A DNA stretch of 64,000 nucleotides from NCBI GenBank assembly GCA_002748755.1, contig PDTD01000023.1:1-64000 (forward strand), given 5' to 3'. The notes under the pieces were generated by a model. That model was not told the origin of the DNA. It did not search any database and saw nothing but the letters and a program-made list of their open reading frames with translations. Shown here piece after piece: positions 35,234 through 44,567 of this stretch. Each line of letters starts with the position of its first letter. Within the stretch, counting starts at the first letter, position 1. The stretch comes from Desulfobulbus propionicus. Lineage in GTDB: Bacteria > Desulfobacterota > Desulfobulbia > Desulfobulbales > Desulfobulbaceae. Position numbers and translations under genes: made by a program.

Positions 35234-36961
35234 TTAGAAATCCCAGAAAGAGTCAATAGCTTCGTCGGAGATATCCCAGACAACGTTATGCGGTGCAATG
35301 GCTTCCTCTTTGAAGAATTCAGGCAGTCTGTCGTCCAGGTTGGTAAAGCCGGCTTTACGGTTAAACTCGTGTTCAGTCTTAAGGATGTATTGACCCAGGT
35401 TGGTAACATCATCTGCAGTGAGCGCGATCCCAAAACGGGCATTGATCATATCTATGAGTGCTGGCAGACAGTTGGCATCATCAAGGGCTGCAAAAGCGAT
35501 GAACAGACACATGCCTGTGGAGTCAATTGCGGCGGTTGCGATCTGTAGGTTACGGGAGAGTTCGACCTGCCCTTCTTTGCTCAACGGATCAACGGAACCA
35601 CCGACACCAAGCACATTGGTGGCAATGGTATACCCCATGGTATGATCTGCTCCTTGGGTCGAGGTCGCATAGGTTATACCGATACCTTTGATGGCCCGTG
35701 GATCGTACGCCGGGATGGCCTGATTCTTGACCACAGGCACCCTGGTAACGCCAAAAGTGCGGCCCACGGAACCGGCCCCACAGCCGATGATCCTTCCCAG
35801 AGGGGTACCTTTGCCCACTTCTTCGCGTAAGACTCTACAAATACCCTCGCCATCCCCAAACTCTAACACTCCTGCTTCCATGGCGACAGCAAAGGCGACT
35901 GGTATTTCGATGGAGTCAAGACCCAGGTCATCCAGGAGATTGTCTGCTTCGGCTATATGGTCCAGGTTGTTGACACAGCAGTCTGCTCCAAACGCCCAAA
36001 TGGTTTCATATTCAAATCCTGAGGTCTTGTAGCCTCCCTGTGTGTCTGCATACACCTGGGAACAGTTGATGACGCAGCCGGGGTGACAGTTGTGCTTGGG
36101 TTTACCGCCACGGGCGACAATGGTGTCATGCATGGTTTCACCGGAGATGGCCTCATGGTCTTCAAATTGACCTTTGGTGAAGTTCTGGGTGGGCAGCCCT
36201 CCTGCTTCGTTGATGATGTTGACCAATACATTGGTGCCGTACTGGGCCAGAGCCTGGCTAATGGGGTTGTCGACTAATGCTTTTATGAAGGCCCTGTTGG
36301 CGGCTTTGAATGCCTCAGGATTGGCGATGGCCACTTTTTCCCTTGTTGGCTCAATTGAGATAAACTTGATTTTTTTGGATCCCAAGACTGCACCCAGGCC
36401 ACCGCGTCCATTGGAGCGTATGTGGTTATCAGGGTCTTTGACAGAGATGTTTGCCGCGAGCATTTTCATTTCGCCGGCAGGCCCGATGGAAAGAACGCCT
36501 GTTTTCGCACCCAATCTCTCATTGATGGTTTCAACAACTGCAAAGTTACCCATACCAAGAGTTTCGGTTTCTTCGTTGATGGTGATACCATTTGCATCGA
36601 CGTGCAGATTATACCAGGTATCGCCAGCAGGTTGCCCCTCAATGATAATTGCTTTGATTGCCCAACGGGCGAGCAGTTGGGCCGAGGTTCCGCCAGCATT
36701 GGCTTCCTTTATGGTCCCGGTCAAGGGGCTCTTGGCACCGCAGGAAAGACGCCCTGAGTTAGCGGCGTTGGTTCCTGAAAGTAAACCCGGTGCAATCACC
36801 AGTTTGTTTTTAGGTCCCAGAGGAGCACAGGTGGGCTCCACTTCTGCAGCAATAATAGTGGAGGTTAGCCCACGACCACCGTGGCCCATCCATGCTTCGG
36901 GCACGTCCTCAACTTTTACGGTCAGGTCTGTCATGTTTACACGAAAAATTTTGTCTGCCAT
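35234..36961 (-). CDS. aor: Tungsten-type aldehyde:ferredoxin oxidoreductase
   Basis: A tungstopterin enzyme of 575 aa of the AOR family that interconverts aldehydes and carboxylic acids with ferredoxin. The N-terminal domain shows GGRGLTSTIIAAEV and RSNGRGGLGAVLGSKKIK, the pterin-binding segments. The [4Fe-4S] ligands are Cys292, Cys296 and Cys300 (CHPGCVINC; the archaeal enzyme has CxxCxxxC) plus Cys485 in DSTGMCLF. The start at 36961 has AGGAGTATTCG upstream. No signal peptide: cytoplasmic. It heads the aor-moaD-moeA-moeA(PBP) operon. The exact substrate is not readable; relatives include the BamB/AOR group as well as true aldehyde oxidoreductases. Confidence 0.92.
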   Translation of the reverse strand: MADKIFRVNMTDLTVKVEDVPEAWMGHGGRGLTSTIIAAEVEPTCAPLGPKNKLVIAPGLLSGTNAANSGRLSCGAKSPLTGTIKEANAGGTSAQLLARWAIKAIIIEGQPAGDTWYNLHVDANGITINEETETLGMGNFAVVETINERLGAKTGVLSIGPAGEMKMLAANISVKDPDNHIRSNGRGGLGAVLGSKKIKFISIEPTREKVAIANPEAFKAANRAFIKALVDNPISQALAQYGTNVLVNIINEAGGLPTQNFTKGQFEDHEAISGETMHDTIVARGGKPKHNCHPGCVINCSQVYADTQGGYKTSGFEYETIWAFGADCCVNNLDHIAEADNLLDDLGLDSIEIPVAFAVAMEAGVLEFGDGEGICRVLREEVGKGTPLGRIIGCGAGSVGRTFGVTRVPVVKNQAIPAYDPRAIKGIGITYATSTQGADHTMGYTIATNVLGVGGSVDPLSKEGQVELSRNLQIATAAIDSTGMCLFIAFAALDDANCLPALIDMINARFGIALTADDVTNLGQYILKTEHEFNRKAGFTNLDDRLPEFFKEEAIAPHNVVWDISDEAIDSFWDF

Positions 36962-37080
36962 TCGAATACTCCTCAATAAGGTTAAATCTGTGGACTGTTT
37001 GCAACAGACCACTCTCGGCCCGGGCTCAATGCGGCATATGTGAAAAAAGTATCAACAATAAAATTGTAACCCGGCGGATA

Positions 37081-37109
37081 CTATTATCCTATCCCGCGCA
37101 TTTAGTCAA
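37081..37109 (-). promoter_or_regulatory. Probable sigma-70 promoter of aor
   Basis: On the minus strand TTGACT (-35, 37104-37109), a 17-base spacer and TAATAG (-10, 37081-37086), about 110 bases before the aor ATG. A near -24/-12 match at about 37178-37190 has one base too few between GG and GC and was not accepted. Confidence 0.45.
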
Positions 37110-37940
37110 AGAAATGCACGTTCAATGGTAGGAAATGGTTATTTTTCGTCAGAATTGCGGTGTTGCCAAAGAAAAAGCAGAGCTTTGCCTTGGGCTCTGA
37201 GGAAAAATAAAAAAAATTGATTTCTCAGGCTTTATTTCGTCATATTTTCTCTATATACGCAGATTGTGGGATATCTTGCTTTGATACGTGTTGACTGAGT
37301 GGTCTTTGGTCAGCCAATACACTATAGCCTGCGCCTCACCCCAAGGCCCCTGACATACCAAGCAGAGCGCCAGAATTTTGGGGGGTACAGCCACGGAGCT
37401 AGCCAATACTGTTTAATTTTATTAAGAGCTGGTAACTCATTGGGTTTGTGAGGACTACCCGCCACAGACCCGTATTCGTCTTTTTTCAAAGAAGTGCAAG
37501 GGAAAAAAAGTGCATCTTTTAGAACCCTTCGGGAGTAAACTCCTGCTTGATCTATAATGTGACCAAGGTTGTGCAGCAGGAGATCCCAGCAGCCGTATCG
37601 TTGTTTTTGAGCCAGGCCTATATGTGGACAATGACCCCACAAGGCCTTAGGGGGGATGCTGTCTCCCGCAAACTAGATTATGGCCCGCATTTAAATTATG
37701 CAATAAATGATCCTGTTTTTGTTAAAAGAAAAATCTTTTATTTTAAGATGTTGTGATTCAGAGGGGAGCAGGTGGGCGGCGAACCTGTTACACTTTTGGG
37801 ACCAGAGAGTGCAGCGAAGTACGATTTCAGAGGGGGAAGGTCGGGTAACTATCTGGAATAATGTTTCTTTAGATATAATGAGTCGTTTTGTCCCCTCAAC
37901 TGGCTTGTCTGAGACAATATTTCTCACGCGCCGCCAGTTC

Positions 37941-38149
37941 ACCCGGATATCTCATGAGCATGTTGTCTCATTTGAGAGAAAAAAAGCAAAAAGAGATGTA
38001 AGTTCTGTTGGTGTGTAGGTTGAACTTTCGACAAGCTGTTCACCCAATGCCAGCCTAGGCTGTATCATCTCCGGCAGTTTTTTTGGTACCACATGTATCC
38101 AACCATAATGGGTTACTTAAAATTGCTGAATCTGGCGCTACCACTACCC
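37941..38149 (-). repeat. Dispersed repeat, reverse orientation (R4)
   Basis: Right end first in plus orientation (ACCCGGATATCTCATGAGCA), then TTGTCTCATTTGAGAG, TTCGACAAGCTGTTCACCC and TGGTACCA. It ends near CTGGCGCTACCACTACCC, where the outer tip of the left end is missing. Confidence 0.65.
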
Positions 38150-38299
38150 ACTGCTTCTGTTGTGGCCTGGGTTGATAGCCAGGCCGGATATCGTATGTTA
38201 TTCTCACATCCTTGCTTGTATGGGTGGAGTATAGATCTGAAAATATGAAAACTGAGGCTTGAGCGTAAGGAGGAAAAAAGCATGACCCAAGTAAGGGAG

Positions 38300-38336
38300 G
38301 TGATCAGCCCCAAGTCTATATGTAGGGGCTGATCAC
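38300..38336. terminator. Strong hairpin downstream of the alcohol dehydrogenase
   Basis: GTGATCAGCCCC (38300-38311) and its perfect complement (38325-38336) form a 12-bp stem with a 13-base loop. No T-run follows on either strand, so full terminator function is uncertain. Confidence 0.45.
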
Positions 38337-38456
38337 AGAAATACGAGTTGTGCTGGTTTGTTCTTCCATCACCTGTAATGAAAGGAGGCATTCATGCTTC
38401 GGCCACTCAAGATCAGAGACTGTTTTCATCTGTCTTGTCGCGGTGGGCACGAACAA

Positions 38457-38513
38457 GATGAAGCCCGTCCAGGGGGGGGTGGGTGTGGAAATGGTGGAAG
38501 GACAGGCTTCATC
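38457..38513. terminator. Long imperfect hairpin downstream of the alcohol dehydrogenase
   Basis: GATGAAGCCCGTCC at 38457-38470 pairs with GGACAGGCTTCATC at 38500-38513 (13 of 14 positions). On the minus strand it follows the alcohol dehydrogenase stop and is followed by TTGTTCG, so it may slow or end transcription. Confidence 0.4.
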
Positions 38514-38533
38514 TATTCTTATGTATCTGCTTT

Positions 38534-38567
38534 TGCCCGGATGATCACGGGTCGCGATATCCGGGCA
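38534..38567. terminator. Hairpin just after the alcohol dehydrogenase stop
   Basis: TGCCCGGAT (38534-38542) and ATCCGGGCA (38559-38567) form a perfect 9-bp stem 18 bases past the stop codon. It is the first of three hairpins in series. No T-run follows on the minus strand. Confidence 0.45.
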
Positions 38568-38584
38568 GACTGTGTGAAATGCTC

Positions 38585-39766
38585 TTACAGAGCTGCTTTG
38601 TAGATGGCTGCTACATCAGCGTCTTTTGGTACGCGAGGATTCGTCAGACCACAGGCATCTTTCTGGGCATTAGCGGTCATGGTGTCGATGTCTTCAGCTT
38701 TGACATCTTTACCATAACGTTTTCCAAGCTCAATAAGGCCAGCTGGGATTCCAATGTCTTTCGATAGGTTCTGGATTGAGGTCAATGCGAGTTCTGCGGC
38801 TTCTCGGGTGGAGAGTCCTTCAATGTTCTCACCCATGAGCTGTGCAATCTTGGCAAAACGATCCATTTTGGCGATCAGGTTAAAACGCTCTACGTGTGGA
38901 AGTAGAATGGCATTACACTCACCGTGTGGGAGGTCGTAGAAACCACCAAGCTGATGGGCCATTGCATGGACATGACCAAGGCTAGCATTGTTAAATGCCA
39001 TACCGGCCAGATACTGAGCAAAGCACATGCCTTCGCGGGCGATGACATCTGAGCCGTTAGCAACTGCGGGACGCAGATGTTGAGCAATAAGTTCAATAGC
39101 TTTTTCTGCTGCGGAATCGGTCATTGGGGTGGCAATGGTGGATACGTACGCTTCAACGGCATGTGTTAAGGCGTCCATACCTGTGGCAGCGGTTAGTGCA
39201 GGAGGCATACCCATCATCAGCAGCGGGTCATCCAGGGCAATGCCGGGGGTAACACGCCAATCAACAATAGCCATTTTAACTTTGCGACTGGTGTCGGTAA
39301 TAATACAGAAACGGGTCATTTCAGACGCGGTTCCTGCTGTAGTGTTTACTGCTACATAGGGAGGCATGGGGTTAGTGGATTGATCAACGCCTTCATAATC
39401 GTGGATTTTACCACCATTTGCGATAACCAGACCAATACCCTTACCACAGTCATGAGAGCTACCGCCGCCAAGGGTGATCAGGCTGTCACAGTTGTTGGAT
39501 TTGTACACATCAACGCCGTCGTGGACATTTGTGTCGGTAGGATTGGGGATTGTCTCATCAAAAACAACACTTTCCAGCCCGGCTTCGTCAAGCAGGTCGG
39601 TGATCTGTTTGGTGATACCTGCACCGGTGATACCTTTGTCGGTAACGATCAGAGGTTTTTTACCACCAAGAGCCTGAATTTTTGCAGGAATCTCTTTTGC
39701 TGCACCAATGCCTATGAGGGTAACACTAGGAATAAAGTAACCGTATACTTCTTCACGAACTGCCAT
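38585..39766 (-). CDS. Iron-containing alcohol dehydrogenase
   Basis: A group III (Fe-dependent) NAD-type alcohol dehydrogenase of 393 aa. The nucleotide site is LGGGSSHDCGKGIG near residue 98. Metal ligands include the histidines in GMDALTHAVEAY, HAMAHQLGGFYDLPHG and the aspartate upstream in VDWRVTPG. It has high similarity to the abundant alcohol dehydrogenases of Desulfovibrio. The ATG has AGAGGATGG upstream. A textbook sigma-54 promoter sits about 75 bases before the start, so it is controlled by an NtrC-like activator. It presumably supplies or removes the aldehyde used by the two aldehyde oxidoreductases. Three hairpins follow the stop codon. Confidence 0.95.
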   Translation of the reverse strand: MAVREEVYGYFIPSVTLIGIGAAKEIPAKIQALGGKKPLIVTDKGITGAGITKQITDLLDEAGLESVVFDETIPNPTDTNVHDGVDVYKSNNCDSLITLGGGSSHDCGKGIGLVIANGGKIHDYEGVDQSTNPMPPYVAVNTTAGTASEMTRFCIITDTSRKVKMAIVDWRVTPGIALDDPLLMMGMPPALTAATGMDALTHAVEAYVSTIATPMTDSAAEKAIELIAQHLRPAVANGSDVIAREGMCFAQYLAGMAFNNASLGHVHAMAHQLGGFYDLPHGECNAILLPHVERFNLIAKMDRFAKIAQLMGENIEGLSTREAAELALTSIQNLSKDIGIPAGLIELGKRYGKDVKAEDIDTMTANAQKDACGLTNPRVPKDADVAAIYKAAL

Positions 39767-39841
39767 AATTAAACCATCCTCTCTAATAGATTTAATAAAT
39801 AGTTATCTGGGCTTTTTGGATCCAAAATGTGCTTACTGCAC

Positions 39842-39857
39842 AGCAATGAACGTGCCA
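39842..39857 (-). promoter_or_regulatory. Sigma-54 (-24/-12) promoter of the alcohol dehydrogenase
   Basis: On the minus strand TGGCACGTTCATTGCT: a full match to the TGGCACG-N4-TTGCW consensus with GG-N10-GC spacing, 76-91 bases before the start codon. Confidence 0.85.
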
Positions 39858-40117
39858 GATTGATGAGTGGCGAAATATCGACAAGTTAGCAAAATACATT
39901 GTGATTTGATCAAGTCAATCTGACCTTATTAAAAGAGATTTTGGTCTTTTGGGCGAGGACGGCATAGGAAAGATGGTTTTCAAAATCCCAATGGTAGCCT
40001 GATTGGGGCTTGTTGGGTCTAATTGACCCGTCAAGAGGGCATAATGGGACTAAATTATCTGGTACAGACTCTTTGGCTTTTTTTTTTCGATTATCCATCT
40101 TGACTTCTGGTGCAGAA

Positions 40118-40214
40118 GTATGTCGAAAAGTGAACCTGCTCACGAACATTGCATACATTTATTTTTGCCCATCTTTTCTCGAACCTGACAAAATGTTGAT
40201 GAGAAATTGGGGGT
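40118..40214 (+). repeat. Dispersed repeat, right part only (R5)
   Basis: Carries GTCGAAAAGTGAACCTGCTCACG and ends with GACAAAATGTTGATGAGAAA then GGGGGTA. It abuts the left end of the next copy at the shared TAG. Confidence 0.6.
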
Positions 40215-40360
40215 AGCCCGGATTTTTCATCAACTTATCAACTTAGGTGGTGGTAGATTCGCTAGTTGTTGGTAACGCATTGTATGAGGATAGAGGTGTT
40301 ACCAAAATACTGCCGAAGATGGGTTCGCCTATGCCGACCTTGGGCTCAACTAGCAAAGCT
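40214..40360 (+). repeat. Dispersed repeat, left part only (R6)
   Basis: Starts TAGCCCGGATTTTTCATCAA and carries TTACCAAAATACTGCCGAAG and a GGGTTCGCCT segment. The right half is missing before the ABC permease gene. Together with R5 it makes a head-to-tail junction. Confidence 0.6.
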
Positions 40361-40414
40361 TGTATCTTCTGGGGGGAGTCTGGGGCAATTGCCTTTTGTC
40401 CAGGACTGTAACGT

Positions 40415-42190
40415 TTACATGGTCAGACGAATTTTTTCAGGATTCAAGCGGCGCTCCAGCTTGGCAGCATAGATGCTAATAGTATAGCAGCAGATGAAGT
40501 AGAGCACAGCAATGGTCGTATAAATTTCAAAGGGATAGAGCATGAGACGGTTATTGATCGAGTAGGCGGCGGTAGTTAATTCCATGACCCCGATAATATA
40601 GGCCAGGGAGGTATCTTTGAAAGCAGCAATAAACAGCCCTACAATGGCTGGCAGCATCTGTTTCAACGCTTGAGGCAGGATAATTCGCCGCATGGTCTGG
40701 AAAGAATTGAGGCCGGTGGATTTGGCGGCTTCCACCTGGCCTGGGGGGATATTTTCGATCCCGGCCCGGACAATCTCTGCAATATAAGCGCCAAAAAAGA
40801 TAGTCATGGCCACCACCGCACTCCAGAAAACATCAAGCTGGATTTTGAACATGGGGGGGACGAAAAAGTAGACCCAGAAAATGACCATGATCAAAGGGTT
40901 GCCGCGGATCAGTTCTATGTAGAGCAAGGCAGGCAGACGAAGAATCCGGTTTGCCGCGGTTCGGCCGATACCGACAACCAAGCCAATAAAAAAACTGGCG
41001 GTAATACAGAGAAAAGCCATGATCAGGGACATGGAGAGTCCGCCGAGTCCGCTGAAGGTTTCAGCAGTCCCGCCGTGGGGGAAACGCCATAGTAAGAGGG
41101 CTTGCATATTGGCACTGATCACCCCAAAATTGAAGCTGAGCAGGCCACGCCCAGCCTGGACCACCAAGCCGATGAGAAAGAGAACAAAAAATACTTTGGC
41201 GCTATAGCGAAGGAGTATCCACCCTCGCAACCGGAGGCGCTGTAATAGGTAGCGATTTCGACTCAGGGTACGCTGTTCCAAGGCCGCTGGAGTGAGACGG
41301 TCCAAAAGAATGGAACCGGCGTGCAAGATTATTTGCATCGGTACGAAAAGAAAAGCAGCAAAACGCTGTAGCCCCGTTTTGTGGTGTGCCCCGCCAATTC
41401 TAAGTCTCGCATTGACTAAATTAAAGAAACCGGCAATGAATAAGGACAGGCTCAGATATATTCCAGTGGCTGCAGCTGTGGCCTCAAAGCCACTGTAGGT
41501 CAAAGCCTCAACTTCCTGGGCAGACCAGCAGACTTCGGCTACACCGACAGTCATTGCCAGGGAAGAGTTTTTCATATTATTAAGAAACTCACTGCCCAAG
41601 GGGGGGATAATCTCTCGAAAAGCCAAAGGGAGAATAATCTTGCGTAGAGACTGCCCATAGGTCATTCCAGAAGAATAGGAGGCTTCCAGGAGTCCTTTGG
41701 GGACCGATTGGATGCCTGCCCGGATAATTTCAGCCATGAACGAACTGGTGTATATGCCCAGTCCTATGGTGGCTACGCAGAATTCGTACTCCAGGCTGAA
41801 AAGAAATTGCCTCACCTCTTCTGGAAAGGCTGCGGGCAGGGCAAAATTCCAGAAAAAAAGTTGTACAAGGAGTGGGGTGTTGCGAAAAAGTTCGATATAA
41901 GCTGTGGCAAAAGCGTATACTGGCTTGAATCGGGAAAGCCTTGCCAGCCCGAAAAGGGTCCCCAAAAACAGGGCAATGAGTGCCGAATAGAGTGTGATGG
42001 AGATCGTCAGTCTGACCCCGTGGAGCAGAAGGTCTCCCATATGCCCGTATTCGGTATCACTGATGAGGACAATCCAGTTGAAGTCGTAATCAAAGTGGAA
42101 CCAGAATGTGAAGTATATCCCCACAAGGCACAGCAGGACAAGCAACGTAAGATTTTGGATCCAGAGTTGGTTAACAATGCGGCGGAACAT
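40415..42190 (-). CDS. Amino-acid ABC transporter permease, two domains fused
   Basis: A polar amino-acid importer permease of about 591 aa made of two HisM/GlnP-type units in one chain. The first unit (about 50-270) has the coupling motif EASYSSGMTYGQSLRKIILPLAFREIIP. The second (about 370-585) has EAAKSTGLNSFQTMRRIILPQALKQMLP (only parts of each are conserved as the EAA loop). A middle linker of about 80 residues, with one or two hydrophobic stretches, joins them. Most relatives are two separate permeases or a homodimer. The ATG at 42190 is used; a GTG 13 codons upstream is open but has its own Shine-Dalgarno-like sequence inside it, so the true start is uncertain. It is the last gene of the ATPase, binding protein, permease set. 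Confidence 0.9.
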   Translation of the reverse strand: MFRRIVNQLWIQNLTLLVLLCLVGIYFTFWFHFDYDFNWIVLISDTEYGHMGDLLLHGVRLTISITLYSALIALFLGTLFGLARLSRFKPVYAFATAYIELFRNTPLLVQLFFWNFALPAAFPEEVRQFLFSLEYEFCVATIGLGIYTSSFMAEIIRAGIQSVPKGLLEASYSSGMTYGQSLRKIILPLAFREIIPPLGSEFLNNMKNSSLAMTVGVAEVCWSAQEVEALTYSGFEATAAATGIYLSLSLFIAGFFNLVNARLRIGGAHHKTGLQRFAAFLFVPMQIILHAGSILLDRLTPAALEQRTLSRNRYLLQRLRLRGWILLRYSAKVFFVLFLIGLVVQAGRGLLSFNFGVISANMQALLLWRFPHGGTAETFSGLGGLSMSLIMAFLCITASFFIGLVVGIGRTAANRILRLPALLYIELIRGNPLIMVIFWVYFFVPPMFKIQLDVFWSAVVAMTIFFGAYIAEIVRAGIENIPPGQVEAAKSTGLNSFQTMRRIILPQALKQMLPAIVGLFIAAFKDTSLAYIIGVMELTTAAYSINNRLMLYPFEIYTTIAVLYFICCYTISIYAAKLERRLNPEKIRLTM

Positions 42191-42229
42191 GGTGTAAAAA
42201 GAAGGACCGTCCAAGGTCCTCCCCCTCAC

Positions 42230-42885
42230 AGGCTATCTCACCTGTATTTTTAACGATTATGGTGGCTTTGTTGAGGGAAAACACATTCTCCAGTATTCGC
42301 AATACGGTCATCACCCTCGAGCAACGTTTTGTGTTCTCTGGGGGATTGGTTGTGTTATAACAGCAAGTCAAGGAGAAAAGGATCAAATGAACAAAACGCA
42401 CCCAGATCAGGTACAGTACCGCGCATAATAACGGCACAATACACGTATGAAGGTTCTGAGATCCCAAGTCTGAGCAGTCATGCCGACCCGGGATATCGGA
42501 GATATTTGGGCTGGGATGGTTACGCCACAGTGGGACCAGTCCGGCTTTCTCATGAACATAGTGTCTCATTTGTGAAAAAAAATACAAAACATGCGTATGT
42601 GCTATCCGTGGTCTCACATTTCGACAAACTGTTCACCCAAGGTCAACCCAGGCAGTACCATCTTCAGCAGTCTATTGGTAACACCTTTACCCAAGTATCC
42701 TGAGCTACCAAAAACTACCGAACCTGGCACTACCTGAGCTGACGAGTAGTCCGGGTCAGGAAGGACGTATCGTGGAGGGCGTTTCCCCGGAAGGGGGGAA
42801 CTGTTGTATCAGGTGGTGTATCTGCAAGCAAAGGCAGAATGGTGCCACTCCGATTTGTCCTTGGCTGTGATCGTCTATTGTTGGC
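42230..42885. other. Intergenic region between permease and binding protein
   Basis: A 650-base gap inside the transporter locus. It contains a full dispersed repeat in reverse orientation (42538-42757). No gene is supported. The gap means the permease may have its own promoter. Confidence 0.45.
42538..42757 (-). repeat. Dispersed repeat, full copy, reverse orientation (R7)
   Basis: In plus orientation it runs from GTCCGGCTTTCTCATGAACA, through GTCTCATTTGTG, CACATTTCGACAAACTGTTC and GGCAGTACCATCTTCAGCAG, to CCTGGCACTACCTGAGCTGA and AGTCCGGG. It separates two genes of one ABC transporter. Confidence 0.75.
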
Positions 42886-43713
42886 TTAGGGCCACATTTC
42901 AATGCTTTCGGTCATGGGGAAAGGTGTTTCGCTGTCTGGACCGAACCATTTGTTGTAAATTTTCATGTAGGTGCCGTCTTTCCAGATATCCTGGATGGCA
43001 AAATTTATCGCGTCCCTCCAGGCGCTGTCATCCTGAGGTAGGCCCACGCCGTAGGGTTCGTCGGAGATGAACGTACCGACCAGTTCATATTTTCCGGGGT
43101 CCTTGGCGGCCAGGGCAATGAGCAGCGTGGAGTCTGTACTAATTGCCTGGACACGTCCAGAGCGAAGGGCCTCGAACATTTCCACCTCATTTTGGTACCC
43201 GGTTACCTTGGCGTTGGTGTCGCCCAGTTTTTTCATGTAGGCTTTGGCATTGACGATGGATGTGGTTCCCTGCATGGAACCGATTTTTTTCCCTACAAGC
43301 TCCTTGACCGATTTGACAGTGCCTGCCGGAGCCAGGAACTTTTGACCGTCAAAAAAGTAGGTGATGGAAAAATCGATTTTTTCGTCACGCACCCGCTTGT
43401 GGGTCATGTTGGCCAGGACCATGTCAACCTTTGGCGGATTGGTCTGGACAAAGGAGATGCGGGTCTTGTTGTTCACAACCACAGGCTCGAAAGAAACCCC
43501 CAGTCGCTTGGCAATCTCCTTGGCCATGTCCATATCAAAACCCACCCACTCGTTGTTGGCATTGATAAAACCAAAGGGTTTCCCTTTATTAGTAATACCT
43601 GCTTTGACGATTTTGTCCTGCATCACCCGATCATAGGTTGCGCCGGCCAGCGTGAATTGTACGCTGACAACGATCAGAAATACTGATAAAAAGGTAATCT
43701 TTATGCATTTCAT
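42886..43713 (-). CDS. Polar amino-acid ABC transporter substrate-binding protein
   Basis: A periplasmic binding protein of 275 aa with a signal peptide (start KCIKITFLSVFLIVVSVQF, cleavage near LAGA). Family 3 solute-binding features include ITNKGKPFGFIN, GFDMDMAKEIAKRLGV, FVQTNPPKVDMVLANMTHKR, KKIGSMQGTTSI and EPYGVGLPQDD. GAAGGGAG precedes the ATG. It is preceded by the ATPase gene (110 bases) and followed after 650 bases by the permease. The ligand is most likely a polar or acidic amino acid; the pocket cannot be read with confidence. Confidence 0.93.
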   Translation of the reverse strand: MKCIKITFLSVFLIVVSVQFTLAGATYDRVMQDKIVKAGITNKGKPFGFINANNEWVGFDMDMAKEIAKRLGVSFEPVVVNNKTRISFVQTNPPKVDMVLANMTHKRVRDEKIDFSITYFFDGQKFLAPAGTVKSVKELVGKKIGSMQGTTSIVNAKAYMKKLGDTNAKVTGYQNEVEMFEALRSGRVQAISTDSTLLIALAAKDPGKYELVGTFISDEPYGVGLPQDDSAWRDAINFAIQDIWKDGTYMKIYNKWFGPDSETPFPMTESIEMWP

Positions 43714-43823
43714 TCGTTTTCTCCCTTCTTGTAGGTGAATGTTTTGAGAGGATAGTGCTGCGACATTATCCTGTTATGCGGCATCTAGGACCGAAGGTTA
43801 CCACCGGAACCTAAACTAAGCCA

Positions 43824-44567
43824 TCAATGACTGAGTATCTTGCTCAGGAAATCCCTGGTTCTCTGGTTGTTGGGCTGGTTAAAAAAGAACTCCGGCGTGT
43901 TTTCCTCTACCAGTGCTCCTTCGTCCATAAAAAACACCCTGTCGGCCACTTCACGGGCAAAGCCCATTTCGTGGGTCACGCAGATCATGGTGATACCTTC
44001 CAGAGCCAGTGATCTCATGACATCAAGCACCTCGTTGATCATCTCAGGATCCAAGGCACTGGTCGGCTCGTCAAAAAGCATGATTTTAGGCTGCATGGCC
44101 AAGCTTCTGGCAATGGCAACACGTTGCTGCTGACCACCAGAAAGTTGAGAGGGGTAAAAGTCTGCCTTGTCTGGGATGTCGACCTTGTTGAGCAGTTCCA
44201 TGGCAATGGCAACAGCCTTTTTGGGGGCCATACGCCGAACCAGGGTTGGGGCCAGAGTAATATTCTCCAAGACGGTCATGTGTGGATACAGATTGAACTG
44301 TTGAAAAACAAAGCCCACTTCAGCCCGGAGGTGGGTTATGTTTGTTTTGGGATCATTGACATCCATGCCGTCCACCGTAATGATTCCTGCCTGGATTGGT
44401 TCAAGTCGGTTAATACATCGAATCAGGGTGCTTTTTCCTGACCCTGATGGCCCACAGATAACAACCACTTCCCCTTTTTCAATGGTCAGGTCAATATCGG
44501 TGAGCACTTGAAAATCACCATACCATTTACTGACACGTTCAAAGCGTATTAGTATTTCTTTGTTCAT
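43824..44567 (-). CDS. Amino-acid ABC transporter ATP-binding protein
   Basis: A GlnQ/HisP-type ATPase of 247 aa. Walker A is [15 protein letters not shown] near residue 37, the Q-loop lies in [16 protein letters not shown], the signature is [16 protein letters not shown], Walker [15 protein letters not shown], and the switch histidine CVTHEMGFA. It is the first gene of the transporter set. Confidence 0.95.
   Translation of the reverse strand: MNKEILIRFERVSKWYGDFQVLTDIDLTIEKGEVVVICGPSGSGKSTLIRCINRLEPIQAGIITVDGMDVNDPKTNITHLRAEVGFVFQQFNLYPHMTVLENITLAPTLVRRMAPKKAVAIAMELLNKVDIPDKADFYPSQLSGGQQQRVAIARSLAMQPKIMLFDEPTSALDPEMINEVLDVMRSLALEGITMICVTHEMGFAREVADRVFFMDEGALVEENTPEFFFNQPNNQRTRDFLSKILSH

Larger units (their letters stand above)
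36962..38584. other. Long gene-free region upstream of aor
   Basis: About 1.6 kb without a supported gene. It holds the aor promoter, AT-rich sequence, a dispersed repeat (37941-38149) and three strong hairpins downstream of the alcohol dehydrogenase (38300-38567). Short open frames here have no ribosome-binding sites and no family features. Confidence 0.5.
39767..40414. other. Alcohol dehydrogenase promoter region and two partial repeats
   Basis: Contains the sigma-54 promoter at 39842-39857 and two abutting partial copies of the dispersed repeat (40118-40360). No gene supported. Confidence 0.5.

Noticed and set aside
37170-37200. Sigma-54 promoter upstream of aor
   Set aside because: The best match has nine instead of ten bases between GG and GC; a sigma-70 promoter fits better.
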